Counted from the stretch's first letter, positions 13,581 through 21,286 are shown. The stretch: 22,520 bases of DNA from JBBPYR01 sp038199755 (GCA_038199755.1 JBBPYR010000054.1:1-22520), one strand, 5' to 3'. Notes: generated by a model from the sequence alone, not told the origin. A program made the numbers and translations.

Positions 13581-13597
13581 AATACGAATTTCGTATT
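13581..13597. repeat. AATACGAA/TTCGTATT palindrome upstream of aminotransferase promoter
   Basis: AATACGAA (13581-13588) and TTCGTATT (13590-13597) are perfect inverted arms around one T. It lies about 50 bases upstream of the aminotransferase -35 box and directly beside the hairpin at 13599-13669. The half-site AATACGA is shared with the operator copies at the PadR promoter. Confidence 0.45.
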
Positions 13598-13598
13598 C

Positions 13599-13669
13599 AC
13601 AGTCCCATAAAAAGCAGAGGGCGCTAGAAACAACTGGTTTCTCGCGCCCTCTGCTTTTTATGGGACTGT
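13599..13669. terminator. Long hairpin after the FTR1 gene, bidirectional terminator
   Basis: Positions 13599-13624 and 13644-13669 are perfect reverse complements (26 bp). After one mismatch, six further pairs (AGAAAC with GTTTCT) close a 5-base loop at 13632-13636. Each arm holds an A/T tract (AAAAA or TTTTT) outside a GC-rich core, so the structure looks like an intrinsic terminator from both directions. It starts 3 bases beyond the FTR1 stop codon on the minus strand. Confidence 0.75.
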
Positions 13670-13672
13670 ATT

Positions 13673-14533
13673 TTAGGAATGACTGGTGAGTATCTCGGGT
13701 TTAGACGATGTAGTAGGACGAGCACTCTGTGGTGTGCCTGGTTTCCGTGTCAAGCGAATGAACAAGAAACCAGCAATCAGCAAGTAGACGACATAGAATG
13801 TGCCTTGCAAGATTGTGGGAGATTGAGCGTAGCCCACGAATGAGTGGAGAAGATCGCCAAGCGTGCTATCCTCGCTCAAAATGTGTGCGGTGTTCCATAA
13901 CGGCGTCAAGCCAAAGGTAATCCAACCGAGTTCTTGCATGTTCTGAATGGCGTCGGCCAGCAAACCGGCGGCAAAGAAGAGTAGCACCATGCCCATTACG
14001 CGGAAGAAGATACGATAGTCAAGTTTATAGCCCAGGCGATAAATCAGGAAGCAGAGTCCAATCGAGACCAGCAAGCCCAAGCCACCACCGATGAGCAACA
14101 AGAAAGCGTTCGTCTGGAAGGCAAAAGCCAGCGTGAAGATGGCTGTCTCTATCCCCTCACGGCCAACCGTGCTGAACGCCAGCAAGCCAAGCGCGAAACC
14201 AGAACTGGCAACACTTGCTTTAGCGACAAAATCTTTCTTCATAGAGCGGCTATGGCGTTGCATCCAAAATGTCATCGTCGTTAATAGCACAACCGCCACA
14301 AGATAGGTTATCGTCTCAAAAATGGTCTGGAACGTGGAGCCAACAAAATCATGGATCGTAATATACAGAGCAATACCGCCCAAAAGAGAGCCAAGAATAG
14401 CCAGTCCAACGCCAATCCATATTGCTCGCGCCTGGTGTGTCAGGCCCAATTGACGCAATGCTGCGAAGAGCAGGCTCACAATCAGGCTAGCCTCTAACCC
14501 TTCTCGTAAAAAGAGAACAAACGCTGCAATCAT
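13673..14533 (-). CDS. FTR1-family iron permease (EfeU-like)
   Basis: This is a membrane permease of about 286 residues with seven or so helices. The two RExxE motifs that define FTR1/EfeU proteins are present: REGLE at 10-14 in helix 1 and REGIE at 125-129. They bind ferric or ferrous iron during transport. There is no N-terminal cytochrome- or peptidase-type extension, so this is the short EfeU form, and neither efeO nor efeB is adjacent. ATG 14533 gives the usual short N-terminus; GTG 14542 would add three residues, and neither has a clear ribosome site. The promoter upstream carries a DtxR-like palindrome, and the gene for a DtxR-family regulator is the next one upstream, which supports iron- or manganese-dependent repression. 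Confidence 0.9.
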   Translation of the reverse strand: MIAAFVLFLREGLEASLIVSLLFAALRQLGLTHQARAIWIGVGLAILGSLLGGIALYITIHDFVGSTFQTIFETITYLVAVVLLTTMTFWMQRHSRSMKKDFVAKASVASSGFALGLLAFSTVGREGIETAIFTLAFAFQTNAFLLLIGGGLGLLVSIGLCFLIYRLGYKLDYRIFFRVMGMVLLFFAAGLLADAIQNMQELGWITFGLTPLWNTAHILSEDSTLGDLLHSFVGYAQSPTILQGTFYVVYLLIAGFLFIRLTRKPGTPQSARPTTSSKPEILTSHS

Positions 14534-14599
14534 CAAAAGCACACTTTCTAATGCTGCTACAGATACACCCCGTAGAGCTAATCCCCATTAATCTAGTCA

Positions 14600-14630
14600 G
14601 ATATTAGCACACCCTAATATCCGATGTCAA
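14600..14630 (-). promoter_or_regulatory. FTR1 promoter overlapped by a DtxR-like operator
   Basis: On the minus strand a perfect TTGACA (14630-14625) is followed after 18 bases by TAATAT (14606-14601). Within spacer and -10 lies a perfect palindrome: GATATTAG (14600-14607) and CTAATATC (14614-14621) around CACACC. On the minus strand it contains TTAGGGTGTGCTAA, which fits the general DtxR/IdeR pattern TTAGG-N-CTAA. Binding there would block RNA polymerase. Confidence 0.7.
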
Positions 14631-14724
14631 GAGTAGGAATTAGAAAAAGGACCTTTCACACGCATTCTTGAGAGAAACTTGAGAAATTTTCACCACCATG
14701 TCACCAGCATAGCCCTGATGTACA

Positions 14725-15426
14725 CTAGCGTGTCACCCATATCTTGCTAGCTGCCGCTCTATGAATACATACGTCAGTCCCATTAACATTCAGCTTGACG
14801 TGCTCTTGTTGTGCCTCTGTTTCTTTACCCTCTATAGAGAGCATCGTCAAATGGGTGTCGGGAGTTAAGCCTTTTTCATGCAAGTAGAGAATAAGGGCTT
14901 CCTCGTCCTCAACGACTTCAGAAATACAAAGAATGGTTGCGCTCTCGCTCTGTGTGAGCGTGGAGAGGCGTACGGCCTGATGATCTTTCAAATAGTTGCG
15001 GGCATTTGGCACCTGTCCCGGAATAGGATTACCATGGGGGCAGGTGGTAGGATTTTTGAGATTGGCAATGACGCCAGCTTCTACCGCACCGGAGATAAAG
15101 TGCTCCAGGCGACCAGCTTCCTCGTGAACCTGGTGCCATTGCATACCGAGCATATCGGCCAGAAAGCGTTCCGTCAGGCGATGCCGCCGCAACACCGATT
15201 CAGCGGCAGTATTGCCAGCTTCGGTGAGCGTGACCTGTCGCTTGTTGTCCATCTCTATATAGCCATCACGTAGTAGCCGCTTTAACATCTCCGTAACGGA
15301 GGGAGGAGCGACACGAAACTTTTCAGCGAGGCGTGCGCCTATCACGACCTCATCTTCCATACTCATGTTATAGATGGTCTCTAAATATTCTTCTACCGTT
15401 GCGCTGAGAGAATCATCAGTCTTCAT
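14725..15426 (-). CDS. DtxR/MntR-family metal-dependent transcriptional regulator
   Basis: This 233-residue protein has the three parts of long DtxR/IdeR proteins: a winged helix (about 8-70, VAPPSVTEMLKRLLRDGYI as recognition region), a metal-binding dimerisation domain (about 72-150) and a C-terminal SH3/FeoA-like domain (about 155-228). With an offset of three from DtxR numbering, H82, E86, H101, E108 and H109 match DtxR H79, E83, H98, E105 and H106. However, the primary-site residues M10 and C102 correspond to E13 and G105. The metal preferred may thus differ from iron. The frame extends to a TTG at 15495, but that TTG belongs to a good -35 box, so ATG 15426 is chosen. The likely target is the FTR1 promoter next door. 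Confidence 0.88.
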   Translation of the reverse strand: MKTDDSLSATVEEYLETIYNMSMEDEVVIGARLAEKFRVAPPSVTEMLKRLLRDGYIEMDNKRQVTLTEAGNTAAESVLRRHRLTERFLADMLGMQWHQVHEEAGRLEHFISGAVEAGVIANLKNPTTCPHGNPIPGQVPNARNYLKDHQAVRLSTLTQSESATILCISEVVEDEEALILYLHEKGLTPDTHLTMLSIEGKETEAQQEHVKLNVNGTDVCIHRAAASKIWVTR

Positions 15427-15466
15427 CTTGCCTAGTCCTGTTCTTCCGCTTGTTGCTTCTGAAGCA

Positions 15467-15495
15467 ACTGTATCATGCACACTGCACACCGTCAA
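15467..15495 (-). promoter_or_regulatory. Promoter of the DtxR-family gene
   Basis: On the minus strand TTGACG (15495-15490, 5/6) and TACAGT (15472-15467, 4/6) are 17 bases apart. The -35 coincides with an in-frame TTG that could be mistaken for a start codon. It lies back to back with the start region of the LysM gene. Confidence 0.5.
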
Positions 15496-15564
15496 GTTGC
15501 CAAATATACATGCTCTTCGATTTTACGACTCTCTATAGTAGGAAAAGAAAGGAGAGATGTATCT

Positions 15565-16407
15565 ATGCTAAATGCACCAGTGCATGACTTCATTCCACAT
15601 CCTGCTAACGCACGTGTGGAGCAAACCAGAAAGAGGTCAGAAACATCGCGAACTCGTTCTGGCGTCTATAAAAATGCCGTTTTGCTTATCTGTACTGTGT
15701 TTCTCTTACTAGGCTCGTTCTTAGCTTCTAATCAACAATTTTTTGCCCAGGCCGCAAATCCTGGAGCGGGCAACGCTTGTACATGGTACACCGTCCATTA
15801 CGGAGATACCCTGGGTTCCATTTCTGGGCGTTATCGGGCAAATGTTTATACGTTGGCACGTGTCAATTATATCGCGAACATTAACCTGATCTTCGTCGGG
15901 CAACGCCTGTGTATTCCTTATCATGCCAGCGGCGGAGGCGGCTCAGCAGGTGGGGGCGTTTCAGGAGTGGCATATAACGGGGTTGTACGCTGGTACTCAT
16001 ACGGGTCTTTACAGTGGTCTTCTCGTGGCCAGGTCTCTGCCATGCTACGACAAGTCGCGGCGCGCTATGGTCTGCCATACAATCTCTTGTATGCCATCGC
16101 CTGGCAAGAAAGTGGCTGGACGCAACATGTGATAGCTCGCGATGGAGGGATTGGTGTGATGCAACTCATGCCATATACCGCCATGGGCATTAATGCGGGA
16201 ACAGGCGTCCGACGCGACCCGTACAAGCTGTGGGATAACTTAAACCTGGGCGCGATCTATCTTCGCTGGCTCTGGAATAGCTTCCACGGCAACCTCGCGC
16301 AGGTGATTAGTGCCTATAACGAGGGTGGCTGGGCGGTAACACACCGTGGCATTTTCAACTGGGGCTATGTGAATAACGTTATGTATCTCATGCGTGTTTT
16401 GCGATGA
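15565..16407 (+). CDS. Secreted/anchored LysM lytic transglycosylase
   Basis: The 280-residue protein is predicted to cleave peptidoglycan outside the membrane. Order of parts: a basic, polar N-terminus, one hydrophobic helix (about 38-55, signal anchor or uncleaved signal), a LysM domain (about 73-118, WYTVHYGDTLGSISGRY) flanked by C72 and C116 that may form a disulfide, a Gly/Ser-rich linker, and a goose-lysozyme/SLT-type domain (about 156-275). The catalytic Glu is E182 in WQESGW, followed by GGIGVMQLMPYTA and SAYNEGG, all typical of SLT enzymes. ATG 15565 follows AAGGAGAG; the frame is open from 15475, but that would overlap the divergent promoter. It may serve cell-wall turnover or sporulation; no partner genes are visible. 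Confidence 0.88.
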   Translation: MLNAPVHDFIPHPANARVEQTRKRSETSRTRSGVYKNAVLLICTVFLLLGSFLASNQQFFAQAANPGAGNACTWYTVHYGDTLGSISGRYRANVYTLARVNYIANINLIFVGQRLCIPYHASGGGGSAGGGVSGVAYNGVVRWYSYGSLQWSSRGQVSAMLRQVAARYGLPYNLLYAIAWQESGWTQHVIARDGGIGVMQLMPYTAMGINAGTGVRRDPYKLWDNLNLGAIYLRWLWNSFHGNLAQVISAYNEGGWAVTHRGIFNWGYVNNVMYLMRVLR

Positions 16408-16432
16408 TGCGAAAATTTTCTTCATAGTATAC

Positions 16433-16461
16433 TTGACACAATGTTTGGCACCCTCTATACT
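16433..16461 (+). promoter_or_regulatory. Promoter of the trpS/trp leader
   Basis: A perfect TTGACA (16433-16438) and TATACT (16456-16461, 5/6) are exactly 17 bases apart. Transcription would begin near 16468, giving a leader of about 460 bases before trpS. Confidence 0.8.
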
Positions 16462-16467
16462 CTCTAT

Positions 16468-16866
16468 AAGACAACTTCATAGTCAAAGCAACGAACAGGA
16501 AAAGTACATAATCTCGCAAGGTGGCAGAGAGTCGGCGTTGGTGGAAGCCGACACCAGTGCGATTATGGAATGGGCCTGCAAGCTAAAGAGCGAACATGTT
16601 TCTGCAAGCAAACAAGTGGCAGAAGCATCAGTAGGACTCTTTCGGAACGTCCCCCGTTACTGAGGACAGGATATATCTCACTCGCTTCATCTTTTGTTTC
16701 GCGTTTCGCAAGCAGAAGGACGGGAAAAGAGCGTATTCGGCAAGATGGGATGATCTGCATAGACACACCGTAGTGTAGACTATGCGCATTATCTGAATGA
16801 GGGTGGCACCACGAAAGCTTCGCGCTTCTCGTCCCTTGCAAGGGGATGAGAAGCGCTTTTTATTGT
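16468..16866 (+). ncRNA. T-box riboswitch leader, tryptophan-specific
   Basis: This untranslated leader senses uncharged tRNA. Stem I shows AGAGAG (16527-16532), then GTCGGC (16532-16537) pairing with GCCGAC (16548-16553) around TTGGTGGAAG, a typical T-box apical region. The probable specifier is TGG at 16571-16573 (context GAA-TGG-G), the tryptophan codon; another TGG at 16566-16568 is a less likely choice. The T-box sequence GGGTGGCACCACG stands at 16801-16813, close to the usual AGGGTGGTACCGCG, and is followed by a terminator. Uncharged tRNA-Trp would pair with specifier and T-box bulge and favour antitermination. The gene after it is trpS, which agrees with the specifier. Confidence 0.9.
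16822..16864 (+). terminator. T-box-controlled intrinsic terminator
   Basis: GCGCTTCTC (16822-16830) pairs with GAGAAGCGC (16848-16856), and the stem continues inward through a G-T wobble and TCCC/GGGA. TTTTTATTG follows at once. The left arm lies just after the T-box sequence, so antiterminator and terminator are mutually exclusive. Confidence 0.88.
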
Positions 16867-16925
16867 CTTTTCCCCTTTTCCTTGAGCATTTCAGCAAGAA
16901 CTCTGTTTATGGAAGGATTACGCTT

Positions 16926-17972
16926 ATGTCTGTCGACATCAATGCAACAACACAAGCCAAAACTATGGGCACCCCTGCTGTGCCTACCAAAAAGCGCGTC
17001 TTCTCTGGCATCCAGCCCACGGGCAATCTTCACCTAGGCAATTACCTGGGTGCGTTGCGCAACTGGGTTGAGACTCAGGCTGACTATGATAACATCTTCT
17101 GCATCGTTGATCTGCATGCAATTACTCTGCCCATTTCACGCAAAGAACTGCATGAGAGCATCCGTCGTCTGGCGGCACTGTACATCGCCTGTGGGCTCAA
17201 CCCTGATGTGAGCAAAATCTTTGTGCAGTCACACGTTCACGAGCATGCCGAGATGAGCTGGATCGCTGAATGCTTTACGCCGATGGGCTGGCTGAACCGC
17301 ATGACACAATTCAAGACCAAGGCGGGCGAGAACCCCGATTCCGTCAGCACGGGTCTCTTCTGCTATCCCGCTTTGATGGCCTGTGACATCCTGCTCTACC
17401 AGACGCATTATGTTCCGGTGGGAGATGACCAGCGACAGCACATCGAATTCACGCGTGATCTAGCGCAACGCTTCAATGCACACTATAAGCAGCGCGTTTT
17501 CACCATACCAGAGGGGCAGATTCGCCAAGTGGGAGCACGCATTATGTCGCTGGAAGACCCAACGAAGAAGATGAGTAAAAGCGACCCCAATCCAGCCTCG
17601 CGCATCAATCTGCTCGATGATGCCAAAACCATCAAGCAGAAAATCGCACGCGCCACGACGGATTCGGAACGCCTGATCGTTTTTGACGAGAACCGCCCTG
17701 GTATTACCAACCTGCTCACCATCTATCAGACGCTGACGGGACAGTCACAGCAGGAAATTGAAGCGGCATTTGCGGGCAAGGGCTATGGCGATTTCAAGGC
17801 CGCGCTGACTGACCAACTGGTGGCAACGCTATCGCCTATGCAGCAACGCTATCACGAGTTGACCAGCGATATGGGCGAACTGGAAAACACGCTGAAAAAA
17901 GGGGCTGATGCTGTACGCCCACTCGCAACGGCGACCTTGAACCGCGTCAAGGATGTCATCGGATTGGGTTAG
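16926..17972 (+). CDS. trpS: Tryptophanyl-tRNA synthetase
   Basis: This cytosolic class I synthetase charges tRNA-Trp with tryptophan. The 348-residue protein has the usual length. The Rossmann ATP-binding signature appears as PTGNLHLGNYLGAL (31-44, HLGN for HIGH) and the second signature as KMSKS (215-219, in KKMSKSDPN). A run of about 22 residues before the conserved FSGIQPTG is short and polar. ATG 16926 follows GGAAGG at 16911-16916. The frame is open further up to 16797, but that part lies within the T-box and terminator and is not translated. The gene is controlled by the T-box leader and is followed after 58 bases by trpE, so tryptophan supply and tRNA charging may share one signal. 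Confidence 0.95.
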   Translation: MSVDINATTQAKTMGTPAVPTKKRVFSGIQPTGNLHLGNYLGALRNWVETQADYDNIFCIVDLHAITLPISRKELHESIRRLAALYIACGLNPDVSKIFVQSHVHEHAEMSWIAECFTPMGWLNRMTQFKTKAGENPDSVSTGLFCYPALMACDILLYQTHYVPVGDDQRQHIEFTRDLAQRFNAHYKQRVFTIPEGQIRQVGARIMSLEDPTKKMSKSDPNPASRINLLDDAKTIKQKIARATTDSERLIVFDENRPGITNLLTIYQTLTGQSQQEIEAAFAGKGYGDFKAALTDQLVATLSPMQQRYHELTSDMGELENTLKKGADAVRPLATATLNRVKDVIGLG

Positions 17973-17980
17973 TGTAGACG

Positions 17981-18013
17981 CTCTCTGGGCATCCTTCACG
18001 GATGCCCAGAGAG
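17981..18013 (+). repeat. Perfect 14-bp hairpin between trpS and trpE
   Basis: CTCTCTGGGCATCC (17981-17994) pairs perfectly with GGATGCCCAGAGAG (18000-18013) around the loop TTCAC. It lies 9 bases after the trpS stop and just before the trpE ribosome site (AGAGAGGAAG). No T-run follows, so it should not be a strong terminator. It may mark mRNA processing or reduce trpE expression relative to trpS. Confidence 0.7.
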
Positions 18014-18030
18014 AGAAGAGAGGAAGAAGT

Positions 18031-19668
18031 ATGTATTATCCCACGCTTGAACAGGTCAAACGGCTGAGTGAAACGGAAGCGAAAGACGACCAGACGGTGG
18101 GTGGGGCAGGTCGCCCCTTGCTCCCACTCTACACCGACATTCTCGCCGACATGGAGACTCCTGTTTCGGCCTATTGCAAAACGGCACAGCGGCCCTACAG
18201 CTTTCTGTTGGAGAGTGTGAGCGGCGGTGAGCAGGTGGCACGGTACTCTTTTATCGGCATTGATCCCTACATAGTGATGATTCACCGTGGCGAAACCGCG
18301 CTGGTGCATACCATGGCGCATGGTGAAAACAGTGAGCAAGGGCCAACACGGACAAGCAGCGAAGAGATTCCCTGCCATGATCCGCTCGCGTTCATCGAGG
18401 CAGAGCTAGGGCAATATCGCCTTGTGACTGCGAATAGCAAAGAACAGGACGCGCTACCCACATTTCACGGTGGGGCAGTTGGCTACCTCTCCTATGAATC
18501 GGCGTCACGCTTTGAGCGGCTGCCTGTGCCCAAGAAGGATACACTCAAGCTCCCACTCGCCATCTTTAGCTTTACAGAAACCGTGCTGGTGTTCGATCAT
18601 GTCAAGCATCGTGTGCGCGTCGTCACCCATCTGCACTTGGATGCACCCGATATCGAGGCTGAATATCAACGCGGCATGGCCATTATAGACGATGTGAAGC
18701 AGCGGCTCCGTCAACCAATCCAGTTGCCGCACGAAGCAGAGCCGCTAGATGACGCCGCCGCCCTCCAGATTACCTCAAACCGTACACAAGCAGAATTTGA
18801 GGATATGGTGCGCCGCTCGGTCGAATATATCAAGGCGGGTGATGCCTTTCAGGTGGTGCCCTCACAACGCCTGAGCAGGCATGTAAACGCGGCACCGTTC
18901 ACCGTCTATCGTGCGTTGCGTGCCATCAATCCCTCGCCCTACATGTTCTTCCTAGATCTGGAAGACTTCTATATTGTTGGTGCCTCGCCCGAACTGCAAG
19001 TGCGCTACGAAGACAACGAAATCACCATCCGTCCGATTGCCGGGACGCGCCCACGCGGTAGCGACCGCCTGCACGATGAACAACTCGCGGACGAACTCAA
19101 GGCCGACCCCAAAGAGCGAGCCGAGCATGTCATGCTGATCGACCTTGCGCGCAACGATGTGGGACGGGTGAGTGTGCCCGGCAGCGTCAAGGTGGACGAG
19201 TTTATGGAGATCGAACGCTACTCGCATGTGATGCACCTCGTCTCCAACATCACGGGCCAACTGCGTGAGGGTGTCACATCCTACGATGCACAGCGGGCGG
19301 GCTTTCCTGCGGGCACGGTTTCGGGTGCGCCCAAGATTCGCGCCATGGAGATTATCAGCGAACTAGAGCAAGAGCAACGGGGCGTCTACGCCGGTGCCAT
19401 TGGCTATTTTAGCCATTCAGGCAACCAGCAAACCGCCATCGCCCTACGGACGATGGTCATCAAAGATGGTCGCGCCTATATTCAAGCGGGTTGCGGCGTC
19501 GTAGCCGACTCTGACCCCAGCAGCGAATATCAAGAGAGCTGGAACAAGGCCAGAGCACTGTTAAGGGCATTGGACGAGGCCGAACTACTCGCGTATGAAC
19601 AGTACGAACGGCAGAAGCAAGAACAAACAGCAAGAGAGGAACACAGCCATGCTTCTCTTAGTCGATAA
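18031..19668 (+). CDS. trpE: Anthranilate synthase component I
   Basis: This enzyme turns chorismate and ammonia into anthranilate, the first step of tryptophan synthesis, in complex with TrpG. The 545-residue protein has an N-terminal regulatory domain and a chorismate-binding domain (about 255-530). Seen are LLES (59-62), part of the usual tryptophan feedback site, IRPIAGTRPRG, LIDLARNDVGR, AGFPAGTVSGAPK (423-435) and AGCGVVADSDP, all hallmarks of active TrpE. ATG 18031 is preceded by GAGAGGAAG; the frame extends back into trpS but that part makes no family sense. Its last 20 bases overlap trpG, which suggests translational coupling of the two subunits. PabB is excluded fairly well by the trp gene context. 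Confidence 0.95.
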   Translation: MYYPTLEQVKRLSETEAKDDQTVGGAGRPLLPLYTDILADMETPVSAYCKTAQRPYSFLLESVSGGEQVARYSFIGIDPYIVMIHRGETALVHTMAHGENSEQGPTRTSSEEIPCHDPLAFIEAELGQYRLVTANSKEQDALPTFHGGAVGYLSYESASRFERLPVPKKDTLKLPLAIFSFTETVLVFDHVKHRVRVVTHLHLDAPDIEAEYQRGMAIIDDVKQRLRQPIQLPHEAEPLDDAAALQITSNRTQAEFEDMVRRSVEYIKAGDAFQVVPSQRLSRHVNAAPFTVYRALRAINPSPYMFFLDLEDFYIVGASPELQVRYEDNEITIRPIAGTRPRGSDRLHDEQLADELKADPKERAEHVMLIDLARNDVGRVSVPGSVKVDEFMEIERYSHVMHLVSNITGQLREGVTSYDAQRAGFPAGTVSGAPKIRAMEIISELEQEQRGVYAGAIGYFSHSGNQQTAIALRTMVIKDGRAYIQAGCGVVADSDPSSEYQESWNKARALLRALDEAELLAYEQYERQKQEQTAREEHSHASLSR

Positions 19669-20212
19669 CTATGATAGCTTTACCTATAACCTATATCAAT
19701 ACCTGGCCGAGCTTGGTGCGGATACCGTCGTGCGTCGCAACGATGAGATCACCCTCGATGAGATCGAGAGCATGCAACCGCAGCAGATCGTGATTTCGCC
19801 TGGGCCGTGTACACCCAACGAGGCGGGAATTTCGTGCGCGGTGATCGCCACCTTTGGCGCACGCATTCCGACATTGGGCGTCTGCTTGGGCCATCAGGCG
19901 GTGGGGCAGGTGTATGGTGGGCGCGTCATTCGCGCCCCTGAACCGATGCATGGCAAAACATCGCTCATGCATCATCAAGGGCAAGGCGTGTTCCACGATC
20001 TGCCACGGCCATTTGAAGCCAATCGCTATCATAGCCTCATCGTCGAGCGGGCCAGCCTTCCGCAGGAACTGGAGATTACCGCGGAAACCGATGATGGACT
20101 CATCATGGGTCTACGACATCGTACGCACCCCGTCGAGGGCGTGCAGTTTCACCCGGAGTCGATCATGACACCGGTGGGCAAAGACCTGTTACGCAATTTT
20201 CTCAATCGGTAG
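19649..20212 (+). CDS. trpG: Anthranilate synthase component II (glutamine amidotransferase)
   Basis: This class I glutamine amidotransferase supplies ammonia to TrpE. The 187-residue protein has the single-domain form, not fused to TrpD. The catalytic triad is C79 (GVCLGHQ), H168 and E170 (FHPES). DNYDSFTYNLYQYL at the N-terminus is typical, and PGPCTPNEAG (51-60) is the oxyanion-strand region. ATG 19649 lies within the end of trpE, and AGAGAGGA at about 8 bases supports it; an earlier in-frame start at 19595 would sit deep in trpE. The same protein may also serve para-aminobenzoate synthesis if no separate pabA exists, which cannot be judged here. Confidence 0.95.
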   Translation: MLLLVDNYDSFTYNLYQYLAELGADTVVRRNDEITLDEIESMQPQQIVISPGPCTPNEAGISCAVIATFGARIPTLGVCLGHQAVGQVYGGRVIRAPEPMHGKTSLMHHQGQGVFHDLPRPFEANRYHSLIVERASLPQELEITAETDDGLIMGLRHRTHPVEGVQFHPESIMTPVGKDLLRNFLNR

Positions 20213-20242
20213 CGAGTAGCGCGCATTCAAAGGAGACGAACA

Positions 20243-21286
20243 ATGATTCGAGAAGCTATTATTCACGTGGCGGCAGGAGCAACGCTCAGCGAAGAAGAAG
20301 CGGCGTCAGTGATGGAAGAAATCATGACCGGAGTTGCAACGCCATCCCAGATGGGAGCCTTCCTCACCGCGCTGCGCCTGCGCCCCGGCGGAGAAACCGT
20401 CGCAGAGATCGCGGGTCTGGCACGTGTCATGCGCGAAAAAGCGGTGCGTGTCCACCTTGATGATGGTCGCGAAGAACATGACAGCCACGCGCTGGATACC
20501 TGTGGCACAGGTGGCGATGGAGCTGGCACCTTTAACGTTTCCACGGGGGCAGGCATTATCAGCGCGGCGGCTGGTGCGGCCATCGCCAAGCATGGCAACC
20601 GCTCCGCAACGAGCAAGTGTGGTAGTGCCGATGTGCTTGAAGCCCTGGGTGCGCGTATTGATCTAGGACCGGAACAGGTGGCACGGTGTGTTCATGAGGT
20701 GGGTTTCGGCTTCATGTACGCACCCGCCTATCATCCCGCCATGAAATATGTCGGGCCAACACGCCGCGAGATCGGAATTCGCACCGTCTTCAACATCCTG
20801 GGGCCACTCACCAATCCTGCGCGCACACGCTATCAGGTGCTGGGTGTTGCCGATGGCTCGCTGTTACGCAAAATGGGTGAGGTGCTGCTCCACCTCGGCT
20901 GCCGCCATGCCTTGATCGTGCATGGTGAGGATGGCATCGACGAATGTTCGCTGAGCGCACCAACGCGCATTTGTGAAGTACGCAGTGGGCAAGAGCTACA
21001 CGAGTACACCATCACGCCCGAAGAGGTAGGGCTGACGCGCATTAGCGACCGCCAGGCCATCCAGGGCGGCGACCCGGTGCATAACGCACACATGCTGACA
21101 GAACTCTTAGGAAGTTACGTCGCGTCACCAGCAACCGATATGCTCTGCTTGAACGCCGGAGCCGCCTTGCTTGCCAACGAACAGGTTGCGTCATTGGCAG
21201 ATGGCATTAAGCTGGCACGGGCAACGCTACGCGAGGGCAAGGCAAAGCAGAAGCTCGCTGATGTCATTGCTTGCTCACAAGCATAG
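20243..21286 (+). CDS. trpD: Anthranilate phosphoribosyltransferase
   Basis: This enzyme joins anthranilate with phosphoribosyl pyrophosphate, the second step of tryptophan synthesis. The 347-residue protein has the standard length. The PRPP-binding DTCGTGGDG (85-93), HGNRSATSKCGSADVLEALG (117-136) and PTRREIGIRTVFNILGPLTNP (172-192, with the anthranilate-contacting arginines) are intact. AAAGGAGA ahead of ATG 20243 is a strong ribosome site. It lies 30 bases after trpG and 12 bases before trpC-trpF, in operon order E-G-D-CF. Confidence 0.96.
   Translation: MIREAIIHVAAGATLSEEEAASVMEEIMTGVATPSQMGAFLTALRLRPGGETVAEIAGLARVMREKAVRVHLDDGREEHDSHALDTCGTGGDGAGTFNVSTGAGIISAAAGAAIAKHGNRSATSKCGSADVLEALGARIDLGPEQVARCVHEVGFGFMYAPAYHPAMKYVGPTRREIGIRTVFNILGPLTNPARTRYQVLGVADGSLLRKMGEVLLHLGCRHALIVHGEDGIDECSLSAPTRICEVRSGQELHEYTITPEEVGLTRISDRQAIQGGDPVHNAHMLTELLGSYVASPATDMLCLNAGAALLANEQVASLADGIKLARATLREGKAKQKLADVIACSQA

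Noticed and set aside
15427..15495. In-frame extension of the DtxR-family protein to TTG 15495
   Set aside because: The TTG forms a -35 box with a suitably spaced -10, and the added residues have no counterpart in the family.
16797..16925. In-frame extension of trpS upstream of ATG 16926
   Set aside because: It would translate through the T-box sequence and the terminator hairpin, and the added residues do not resemble TrpRS.
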